DNA from: a virus
Length of the DNA: 33,649 bases
Strand: one strand, 5' to 3'
IMG/VR virus record: IMGVR_UViG_3300031239_000010
Span: 1 to 33,649 of that record
Shown piece by piece: positions 27,067 through 33,649 of the stretch (the stretch's first letter is position 1; each line of letters begins with the position of its first letter). Both the position numbers and the translations under genes were made by a program. A model generated the notes under the pieces. That model was not told the DNA's origin, searched no databases, and saw nothing but the letters and a program-made list of their open reading frames with translations.

Positions 27067-27420
27067 GTGAAGCCCTGGGTCAAAAACGTGGCCGTCAAAC
27101 TGGCAGCCACCTCGTCCTATCCCAGGTACCAGCACGGGGCTGCGATTGAACGCGGCGGCAATATCCTAGCACTGGGCGTGAATAGCGCCAAACCTCACAG
27201 GCTCAATACGGCGCGCTCTACGACCCATGCCGAGGAGCACGCACTAAAGCTCGCTGGAGAGGCCGCATCAGGGGCCAGCCTGTACGTTGCGCGGGTCACG
27301 AAGGGCAAAATAGCCCACAGTAGACCCTGCGAAGAGTGCCAAGCGCTGATTCGGGAAGCTGGAGTGCGACGAGTGTATTACTCAATCGACGCCCAGACTT
27401 GGGCAGAATTCGAACTCTAA
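27067..27420 (+). CDS. Cytidine/dCMP deaminase-like protein
   Basis: A 118-aa protein with the deaminase zinc site: HAE (His54, Glu56, within TTHAEEHALKL) and PCEEC (Cys88, Cys91, within SRPCEECQALI), so all catalytic residues are present. It is short, close to the minimal CDA fold. Start GTG 27067 has AAAGGAA upstream; an earlier TTG lies within the previous gene. Possible roles are nucleotide pool adjustment or RNA/DNA base deamination; substrate cannot be read from sequence. Last gene of the plus operon. Confidence 0.8.
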   Translation: MKPWVKNVAVKLAATSSYPRYQHGAAIERGGNILALGVNSAKPHRLNTARSTTHAEEHALKLAGEAASGASLYVARVTKGKIAHSRPCEECQALIREAGVRRVYYSIDAQTWAEFEL

Positions 27421-27424
27421 AAGA

Positions 27425-27452
27425 GACGCCCCCAGCGTGAGCCAGGGGCGTC
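27425..27452 (-). terminator. Intrinsic terminator between convergent operons
   Basis: An 8-bp stem GACGCCCC/GGGGCGTC (27445-27452 with 27425-27432) and 12-nt loop, followed on the minus strand by TCTCTTTTAG. It ends the virion operon (sheath and others); on the plus strand the stem may also stop the deaminase operon though no U-tract follows there. Confidence 0.7.
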
Positions 27453-27479
27453 GGGCAAGGGATGCTATCCCAGGCGGGG

Positions 27480-27800
27480 TTAGGCCTTTAGAATCCCAAC
27501 GTTCTTGAGAGCCAACACGACGTCGCCGATGCGGTAGGCCGTGGTGCCGGTGTTGCCGGTGAAGGTTGAGTCGTTGAACACAGCGCCCGTCGAACCGGCG
27601 GTAAAACCAGCCGAGGTGCCCGTGGTCGATTGCTGGCCTACCGGGTTGACGCCCCAAAAGGCAATCAGGTCGGTGGTAGCGCCGCCCAGCTTGATGCTGG
27701 TGCCGTCGACAGTGAAGAACTCCTGGTCCTTGGCTCCATAATTTCGCGGACGCCCGCGAACCTCGAAGATATCGCCTTCCGAAGCAATGATACGTGGCAT
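27480..27800 (-). CDS. Putative virion protein, 106 aa
   Basis: MPRIIASEGDIFEVRGRPRN; beta-rich and Gly/Thr/Ser-rich (TGTSAGFTAGSTGAVFNDST). Last gene of the sheath operon. Composition and position suggest a small structural or decoration/tail protein. No family recognised. Confidence 0.6.
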   Translation of the reverse strand: MPRIIASEGDIFEVRGRPRNYGAKDQEFFTVDGTSIKLGGATTDLIAFWGVNPVGQQSTTGTSAGFTAGSTGAVFNDSTFTGNTGTTAYRIGDVVLALKNVGILKA

Positions 27801-27843
27801 GTTTCTTGATTTTCCTTTACGTTAGTGGTTGGTGATAGAAAGA

Positions 27844-30381
27844 TTACCCCGCCGAACTTACGACAGGGGTGGCCAAGAAATTGATAGTGATGAAGTAGAT
27901 CGCGCCTGCCAGCTTGATTTCGACCGAGCAAGCCATGGCGGGCCCACTGATCTTGATGACCGGCTTCCTGTAGCCCTTGGGAGCGTCATCAGACGCCGCC
28001 AGGAGTTTCAGCCGCTTCAAGTCAGACAGAATCCCCTCAAACGCCGTCAAAGCGATAGAGGCAGAGATGTCCGCTACGGACTGACCCACAAACATCCCCT
28101 CCATGCGAGTCTGGCAGGTGGTGTTTACCTGGTCAGCGTCATACATGGCCTGGATGCTGTTGTACACGAAATTGTTGTCCTTCGTGTAGGTGGTCTGGTC
28201 CGAAACCCAGCGGTACCCACCCGTGATATCCCGAACGATAGGACAAAGACCGTAGGTCAGGGCTGCCTCGGCACTCGAATCGAGCTGGTCATTGTAGTCG
28301 CCGGCAGCCTGGAGGGCTCCCGAGATGTCGATGAACTTGGACACGATAGCCCGGTAGAACCCAGCAGCCTGCATCCCGGCCGCCTTGACGGCCGCCATCC
28401 AAGGCTGGAACTGGACGATGGTGCCGACCGAGTTTACCTGCTTGATGTCCTGGAAGAACATCGCGCATCGGCTGGAGGCCATATTGCCGGCCTTTGTCTG
28501 GGCGTCCTTGAAGGTTCCCCGATACGACAGGAAGGCCTGCCGAGGGCGACGGCGCTTGAGCTGGCTCATCTTAAGCACATGGGAGCGAGCCAGGGCATGA
28601 ACCGCGTCAATGGTGTAGGTCGAGGACGAATCAGTCGTACCGGCCGCAATGTCCAGCGTAGCGTCCCTGGAGAACAGTGGCACCACGAAATTCCCTCGGA
28701 CGCCCTCCAGAGCCGTAAAGGCTGCGGACACGTCTGCGGCGAGCGTAGGGCCCTTGGCGCCACCAGCGAGGAAGGCCATGCTGTTGACGTCCGGAAGGCC
28801 CGAGGGCTGGATTGCAGGGGAAATCGCGCCCACGGTCACCAAAGTGCTGCCCGCATTCACGTCACGCTGGAAGTTCACGCCGTCAGCCTTGATACGGCCG
28901 GGACCGCTAACGGTGTTGACGAAGGTGGCTCCGATGCCCACCGCAGTTACCTGGTCGAGGTCGAGCGGCGAGGCTTGACCCAAAGACACGGACCCAGGGG
29001 CCGCAAAATACAGCGACTGGGTGTTGATGTAGGCCACCAGGTCATTGATAGTGGCGTAGTCCGACAGGCGAATGCTCAGGTTCGTGCCACCCGAAGAAAT
29101 CGAGGTGGTGAGGAAGCCATTGGAGACCGTGGCGGTCGCAGTCGGCACCATAGATCCACCGTTGAACCCCAGGGTCAGATAAATGTCTCCGCCCGTGATG
29201 ACATCCTGGGAGAGGCTATCGCTCTGTCGAGCGACATTGATATCAACAGCCTGCTCGGCCGTAGAGGTGATAATTTTCCCCGCGCCAGCAACAGAAATCA
29301 TGGGGCTGGTGGAAGCAGGAGGAGTGGAAGAGGCTCCGCTGAACACGAAGCAGAGGCCTGAAACCGAGGTGACTGGAGACGTGTTCCCGTTCGAAATTTC
29401 CAGCGACTTGCCCACGCCCTGGATAGCCGCGCCGGCTTCCAGAGTGATAACGAGCGGCGAGAACGCCTGGATGTCCGTAGTGGCGGCAATCGTCTGTCCA
29501 GCCTGAGTGGTAGGAGCAGAAAGAACAGTTCCCGCGCCGGCAGCATCCAGCAGCTTATAAGCATCAATCCGAGTGCTGGTGGCAGCCGTAACAACGTACG
29601 TTCCCTCGTTGTTGGCAGTCAGCGGGCTGGTGGAGGGCAGATACAGGATATCGCCCACCGTAGGAACGTTTACGAAAGTATTGCCAGCGACAGTAAAGTG
29701 AACTTGATTACCGGAGTCCACGGTGATGGCCAAGGTACCAGCCGCAGAGGTCAAGATAGAGCGATTGACGCCTCCCGTACAGGCTACCCCGGCGAGAGCA
29801 TCAATAGCCGTCTTCATCGCCGAAGGCAGCATGCCAACCGTCAAAGTCGCGCTTACCGGCACGCCACCGTTAACACCGAACAACGGGTTGGCAGTCACCT
29901 GCGGAGGGCAGATGATGAGGGGGCCCGTGGTCGGGAGAGATTCGGCAGTAGAGATGGTCGTGGTGTAGCTGATAAAATTGCCCGTGCGACCATTGCTGGC
30001 GTCCAGTAGGTAAGCATAAGGAGACGCACCCGGAGCGAGCAAAGTAGCCTTCGCGCGGGTCGGGGTGTTGGTCTTTACGGCAATGATACTGCTGAAGCTC
30101 CCCGAGATGTTGGGATCGTTGGCAGCCGAGGCGGCGCCACGAAAGGCGTCCACGAGCGGGCCCGAGCCATACTTCTTGGTGAAGTCTACGATCTGGTCGG
30201 GGCCGAAAGCGTTCAGAGAGAGGTCGGACTCGTCGCTGAATCGAGGACCCGAATCAGACTCGCCAACAAGGAGAATAACCCCCGAGGTGCCGAGGTTGGT
30301 CGGGTTGTTCTGGACCTGAACTTGTCCATATGCGCCAGGTACAATCAGTACCCCATTGTCGGTAACATCTTGCTGTGCCAT
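27844..30381 (-). CDS. Tail sheath protein
   Basis: An 845-aa protein. The N-terminus (VLIVPGAYGQVQVQNNPTNL, GTSGVILLVGESDSGPRFSD) and the C-terminal region (EGMFVGQSVADISASIALTA, FEGILSDLKRL then a final strand) match contractile tail sheath proteins: N-terminal strand, insertion domains and a conserved C-terminal core that carries the strands linking subunits. It is longer than many sheaths, with extra beta-sandwich-like insertions (about 180-460), probably surface-exposed. Ribosome site AAGGAG overlaps the upstream stop. Confidence 0.85.
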   Translation of the reverse strand: MAQQDVTDNGVLIVPGAYGQVQVQNNPTNLGTSGVILLVGESDSGPRFSDESDLSLNAFGPDQIVDFTKKYGSGPLVDAFRGAASAANDPNISGSFSSIIAVKTNTPTRAKATLLAPGASPYAYLLDASNGRTGNFISYTTTISTAESLPTTGPLIICPPQVTANPLFGVNGGVPVSATLTVGMLPSAMKTAIDALAGVACTGGVNRSILTSAAGTLAITVDSGNQVHFTVAGNTFVNVPTVGDILYLPSTSPLTANNEGTYVVTAATSTRIDAYKLLDAAGAGTVLSAPTTQAGQTIAATTDIQAFSPLVITLEAGAAIQGVGKSLEISNGNTSPVTSVSGLCFVFSGASSTPPASTSPMISVAGAGKIITSTAEQAVDINVARQSDSLSQDVITGGDIYLTLGFNGGSMVPTATATVSNGFLTTSISSGGTNLSIRLSDYATINDLVAYINTQSLYFAAPGSVSLGQASPLDLDQVTAVGIGATFVNTVSGPGRIKADGVNFQRDVNAGSTLVTVGAISPAIQPSGLPDVNSMAFLAGGAKGPTLAADVSAAFTALEGVRGNFVVPLFSRDATLDIAAGTTDSSSTYTIDAVHALARSHVLKMSQLKRRRPRQAFLSYRGTFKDAQTKAGNMASSRCAMFFQDIKQVNSVGTIVQFQPWMAAVKAAGMQAAGFYRAIVSKFIDISGALQAAGDYNDQLDSSAEAALTYGLCPIVRDITGGYRWVSDQTTYTKDNNFVYNSIQAMYDADQVNTTCQTRMEGMFVGQSVADISASIALTAFEGILSDLKRLKLLAASDDAPKGYRKPVIKISGPAMACSVEIKLAGAIYFITINFLATPVVSSAG

Positions 30382-30393
30382 GAAAAGTTCTCC

Positions 30394-32445
30394 TTAGGGC
30401 TTGAATGATGGTTTGGGAGCGGAACCTGGAAGAGCGGTAGAGGGCACGCCGGCCTTCACACCTGGAAGCTTGGGGGTCTTGGGGGCTGCCGGAGGGGCAG
30501 CAGCAGGAGCGGCCACAGCGGCAGCGCCAGGGGCCTTGGGCATCGCAGGCTTTGAGGCTGGTAGACCGGCCTTATCGAGGCCAGGCATCGACATCGCATC
30601 GTTGCCGGTGCCTCCGCCCATGCCCATTTCGTCCTTCTGGGTGCGCTGCCATGGACGCCTGAGAGCCTGCCCCTGCACGCGCTTGGTCTCGGCGGCATAT
30701 ACGTCACGCCGGCCCTGTACGGCCTTCTTGGCAGGCTTAGGGTCGACGACCTCTTTAGAGGGTTCCTTCTCTGCAGGCTTGGGATCGACGACCTCTTTAG
30801 AGGGCTCCTTCTCTGCCAAAGCCATACGGGTGCCCATTGCGCGGGTGGCACCAGCGAGAGATGAATGCTCGCTAGGAGCCGACCATCCCTTGTTGCCGAT
30901 GCCCTTGAACTTAGCAATCAGCCCCGAGAGGAAGCCTACACCAGCAGCGTGCTTGTCGGCCTTGAGCTGTGCAGCCTCGTCCACCTTGGGCTTCATTGTG
31001 CCCTGGTCGGGATGAGAGGGCTTGCGGAGGAAGCCGCCGGTCGGGATAGGCGCCGAGGTAGGCATGGCCGGGCTTGGCGGAGCACTGCGCTTAGGCGGAG
31101 CGGTGATGCCCGGAAGGCGTGGGCCAGGGGACTGGGTGTGGTCCACGCTCATCTGGGCATAGTCGGCCTTGATAATGCGCTTGCCGTTACAAACAGCATC
31201 CGACTCGGGCTTATCGTGGGTCACAAGCTCACCGTCCTGGCGAACCTTCGCGTGTGCTCCACAGAGAGAACACTTCTTGGTCTTTGGGCCGGTATCTTTC
31301 TTCTCTGCCTTCTTTGTCACCTTGCCGCCCGAACCCTCTGCTTCAATTACCTTCTCTTTCTTGTCGTCGGGAAGTACGGCGCCCTTGGTGGGCTTCTCGG
31401 TAGCAGACTCAACCTCGGCGATCTCCTTCGAGGCAGGTTTTTCTTCCTTGCGGACGCTGTTGTCAACCGACTGCTTGTTTTCCTCAACAGGGGTACTAGC
31501 CATGATGCCGCAAGTATGACAAGCGAAGTGATCTCGATTGCCGAGAGAGCCGATGTGGGCATATCTTTCGGACTCGCCACATCCCGGGCACTGGCGACCC
31601 AAAGCCTGGCTGTCAGTCTCGGTTTCGGGATTGCCAAACTCGTCCTTCTTAAACTTGTCCTTAATCATGCCAGCCACATGCTGAATAGCCGGCTTGGCAG
31701 TAGCCAAAGCCACACCCACGCCGTGAGCAACGGCGGACATGTCGGCTTTCTTGAGAGCGACAGCCGCTTCCTTGGCCAGGACAAACTTTACCTCTTGCTC
31801 ATGCTTATCCAGAGCTGCACCCAGCGCCTTAGCGAGGCCTTGAGTGATATCTTTGCGAGTGGGTGAATTGTCCATTTTTTGTCTTTCAATAGATTGGGTT
31901 TGGAGTTGTGGATACAAATTGTGTTTCTTGATCCCCACAGGCAAGGGAGTAGCGCTGTTCAAAGGCGCTTTGTAAAGCTTGTTCTCATCGAAATGCAGCC
32001 GCACATAGTCAGGGCGCTCTTGGTTGCCAATACTGGTGTAGTAATCCTCTGGCGGCTGGGTCGGATGGTACCCATAGACAGGCAGGCTAGGATGAAAACT
32101 CCCGTCCTTGTCTCCATTAGAGTAAAGCATCTCTGCGTGCTTGTGGCCGCGTCCGAAAACTACTGACTCTTGCCCATAAGCCTTCGCCAGCCCATACATC
32201 TGCTCGCGAGTAGGATTCCGCACCGTAAAGCCAGATTCGGGCGCTCCATAATGGCCCTGGTGTTTTTGGTACTGCAAACCTAACTGCTGCAGATTCCGCT
32301 CTAAAGACGGATTACCTCCCTGAGCCTGCACGGGAAACCTGGGGTTCTCGGCAGTGATCAGCCCGAACGTGCCCGAAGGGTCGAAAATGGGATGACTCCG
32401 AAGCTCGGGTAGAGGCTCGGAGTAAGTGGGCATGTCCTGTGGCAT
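30394..32445 (-). CDS. Multidomain virion-operon protein with DUF3293-like domain and zinc motifs
   Basis: A 683-aa protein. Residues 25-110 (GTFGLITAENP, ERNLQQLGLQY, YGQESVVFGRG) follow the DUF3293 pattern. After an internal in-frame ATG (31875, codon 191) comes a helical stretch, then CPGCGESERY...CHTCG (about 285-313) and CSLCGAHAK (about 392), two zinc-ribbon-like motifs, then Lys/Glu-rich and Pro/Ala-rich low complexity with a 14-residue tandem repeat (EKEPSKEVVDPKPA). It sits directly upstream of the sheath gene, so it is probably virion-associated or injected. The join at codon 191 could be a fusion or two products. Confidence 0.65.
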   Translation of the reverse strand: MPQDMPTYSEPLPELRSHPIFDPSGTFGLITAENPRFPVQAQGGNPSLERNLQQLGLQYQKHQGHYGAPESGFTVRNPTREQMYGLAKAYGQESVVFGRGHKHAEMLYSNGDKDGSFHPSLPVYGYHPTQPPEDYYTSIGNQERPDYVRLHFDENKLYKAPLNSATPLPVGIKKHNLYPQLQTQSIERQKMDNSPTRKDITQGLAKALGAALDKHEQEVKFVLAKEAAVALKKADMSAVAHGVGVALATAKPAIQHVAGMIKDKFKKDEFGNPETETDSQALGRQCPGCGESERYAHIGSLGNRDHFACHTCGIMASTPVEENKQSVDNSVRKEEKPASKEIAEVESATEKPTKGAVLPDDKKEKVIEAEGSGGKVTKKAEKKDTGPKTKKCSLCGAHAKVRQDGELVTHDKPESDAVCNGKRIIKADYAQMSVDHTQSPGPRLPGITAPPKRSAPPSPAMPTSAPIPTGGFLRKPSHPDQGTMKPKVDEAAQLKADKHAAGVGFLSGLIAKFKGIGNKGWSAPSEHSSLAGATRAMGTRMALAEKEPSKEVVDPKPAEKEPSKEVVDPKPAKKAVQGRRDVYAAETKRVQGQALRRPWQRTQKDEMGMGGGTGNDAMSMPGLDKAGLPASKPAMPKAPGAAAVAAPAAAPPAAPKTPKLPGVKAGVPSTALPGSAPKPSFKP
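30731..30814 (-). repeat. Two-copy 42-nt tandem repeat in coding sequence
   Basis: Two near-identical 42-nt units encoding EKEPSKEVVDPKPA and PSKEVVDPKPAKKA-type repeats within the Pro/Lys-rich C-terminal part of the 30394-32445 protein; the copies differ at a few third positions. Confidence 0.7.
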
Positions 32446-32457
32446 GTGGTACCAAGA

Positions 32458-32817
32458 TTACGCCACAGTGCCGGCCGGCAGAGCGCCAATCGAAGACAGG
32501 TATGTTTCTATCGACTTGTTCTTCGCATTGATACCGTTGCCGGAAATGGCGGCCACCAAGTCCGTAAACCCGGTCGGAGTCTGAAGCCCGAAGTATTCAA
32601 TAATATCCCCATACCCCAAAGGCGAAGCCTTCCCGCGAATGCCGGTTGAAGCTCCGTCTTGGATCGTTAGCTGATACGTGGACGCCCAAGGGAGGGCCCC
32701 TACGCCCTGAACCGCTACTGTCACCAGGGCTGTATTGGTATCGCCGTTTAGATCGACGACGGCCACGCGCATTTTGTTTAGGTTTGGAACAGGGATGTTG
32801 ACCGTAAGGTTGAGCAT
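32458..32817 (-). CDS. Putative virion protein, 119 aa
   Basis: MLNLTVNIPVPNLNKMRVAV; strand-rich, then a helical C-terminus (GFTDLVAAISGNGINAKNKS). AAAGGAGG is a strong ribosome site. Position between fibre-like protein and the multidomain protein suggests a structural or tail-fibre accessory role. TAATCT appears at its stop codon, upstream of the next gene. Family not recognised. Confidence 0.6.
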   Translation of the reverse strand: MLNLTVNIPVPNLNKMRVAVVDLNGDTNTALVTVAVQGVGALPWASTYQLTIQDGASTGIRGKASPLGYGDIIEYFGLQTPTGFTDLVAAISGNGINAKNKSIETYLSSIGALPAGTVA

Positions 32818-32845
32818 TGACCTCCTTTAAGTGGTGAACGAACGA

Positions 32846-33649
32846 TTAAAAAAGGCTCCAAGTGCTTCCGTCATAAACTAGCATATAAGGGCTACCCAAC
32901 ACTGGCACAACTGGCGAGCCAGTCTTAGTCTTGATGCCTCCCGCCGACGCCGAGTGACCCAACGTGATAGAAGCAGAGTTGGGAATCAACACGATAATCG
33001 AGCCCGATTGCCAGCCCGTAGTGGTGATAGCCGTAACGGGTGTCGTGCCGCTTAGAACAAAAACATTCCCGTCGTTGCCGAGGGTGATGGTCGCGGCGCT
33101 GGCGACGGTCGCGCCCTTGCCCTGCTGGTGGCGCGTGTTGTGCTGAAGCCCGTTGGCGTTGACGTGGAATTGCTGAGTGGTCGCCGACGCGAAGCCGATG
33201 TCACCAGCGCCGATGCGCCACATTCCCGTGCCGGTGTCAGCGTTGAACGAATAGGACGGGGTGGTGTTGCCGCCGCCGGCGTTTGCCAGGATCGAGGCGT
33301 TAAAGACCAACGTGGTCCCCGACACCTGCATCAGTACGGTGCCGCCGGTCTGGAGTCCGACAGCGGTCGTGGTCGCCTTGCCCATCCAGACCGAGACGTT
33401 GTTGACCGATAGGACCTGCCAGTTTCCGCCGCCGAGAGAGATGATCTCGGCCGAGTCTCCGATGTCCAGGAGGATGCCCTGGGCGCCGCCTGGACAGAGA
33501 AGGGACGTGGAATTGTGAGTGAAACCGACGGATGACGCGGTGGTGTTCCGAAGTGTCACCCGCCGCCCGTTGGTGACCGTTCCGAAAGAGGTGATGTTGA
33601 CGGCACCGGCACCGGTGAGCAGGACGTATCCGCCCGAGACGGTCGAGAG
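32846..33649 (-). CDS. Partial tail fibre-like protein (5' end beyond window)
   Basis: The frame is open through the right edge, and codons before the GTG at 33559 read sensibly (GAGAVNITSFGTVTNGRR), so the true start lies outside. The 267 visible residues are beta-strand rich, Gly/Thr/Ser/Asn-rich, with fibre-like repeats (GNDGNVFVLSGTTPVTAITT; SYSFNADTGTGMWRIGAGDI) and end MLVYDGSTWSLF, typical of the C-terminus of phage fibre or tail-collar proteins. The GTG is an alternative start only if the gene were short. Confidence 0.75.
   Translation of the reverse strand, partial: LSTVSGGYVLLTGAGAVNITSFGTVTNGRRVTLRNTTASSVGFTHNSTSLLCPGGAQGILLDIGDSAEIISLGGGNWQVLSVNNVSVWMGKATTTAVGLQTGGTVLMQVSGTTLVFNASILANAGGGNTTPSYSFNADTGTGMWRIGAGDIGFASATTQQFHVNANGLQHNTRHQQGKGATVASAATITLGNDGNVFVLSGTTPVTAITTTGWQSGSIIVLIPNSASITLGHSASAGGIKTKTGSPVVPVLGSPYMLVYDGSTWSLF

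Noticed and set aside
27829-29361. Long plus-strand frame (510 aa) opposite the sheath gene
   Set aside because: Arg/His/Gly-rich translation typical of an antisense shadow; the sheath protein is clear on the other strand.
30865-31866. Long plus-strand open frame (333 aa) opposite the multidomain protein
   Set aside because: Low-complexity Leu/Ala translation, no ribosome site, fully antisense to a better-supported gene.
1-33649. CRISPR array, insertion sequence or integrase attachment site
   Set aside because: No regularly spaced repeats, no transposase or integrase gene, and no direct repeat of a tRNA 3' end were seen.

Overview
This window looks like part of a large, contractile-tailed (myovirus-type) bacteriophage genome with moderately GC-rich DNA. 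The evidence is a tail sheath, tail tube, tape measure, baseplate hub and baseplate spike, together with dozens of tiny, tightly overlapping genes of unknown function, a tRNA cluster, a homing-endonuclease-like gene and RNA-processing enzymes. Genes with lipoprotein signal peptides, sigma70-like promoters (TTGACN, 16 bp, TAnnnT), AAGGAG ribosome sites and a tmRNA tag ending in ALAA fit a Gram-negative host. The host cannot be named from this window. No replication or packaging gene is present.

Layout. Blocks of small minus-strand genes alternate with single or paired plus-strand virion genes. Left to right: minus genes (1-718); baseplate spike (782-1696, +); a minus block (1635-4532); a C39-like cysteine peptidase (4584-5024, +); a minus block with a nucleotidyltransferase and two L7/L12-like proteins (5021-10002); two probable tail-assembly genes (10063-10955, +); a minus block with a BCS1-like AAA ATPase and a lipoprotein metallopeptidase candidate (10922-14026), headed by a structured RNA (14056-14169); tape measure and baseplate hub (14221-18818, +); a minus block with two small lipoproteins and an Rnl5-type RNA ligase (18819-21053); an RNA gene region (21197-23162, -) with a phage tmRNA, tRNA-Tyr, three tRNA-like genes with odd anticodon loops and a second structured RNA; a homing endonuclease (23362-24852, -); tail tube (24968-25456, -); a plus-strand accessory operon (25551-27420) with a DUF2786 protein, a helix-turn-helix protein and a deaminase; and a minus-strand virion operon (27480 to the window end) with sheath, a zinc-ribbon multidomain protein and fibre-like proteins.

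Expression. About sixteen near-identical sigma70-like promoters can be read. They fall into two designs. In one, the -10 box is followed by a conserved leader with a Shine-Dalgarno site. In the other, the start codon lies 6-8 nt after the -10 box, so the mRNA should be leaderless. Four plus-strand virion or peptidase genes have a different signal, [CGT]AATCT exactly 6-7 nt before the start codon and no TTGAC box, which looks like a second (late) promoter class that also gives leaderless mRNA.

Theme. tmRNA, tRNAs, RNA ligase, a nucleotidyltransferase and L7/L12-like proteins all act on RNA or translation. The most novel signals are the two related structured RNAs (14056-14169 and 21499-21621), the start-stop minigene ahead of the tmRNA, and the leaderless promoter classes.
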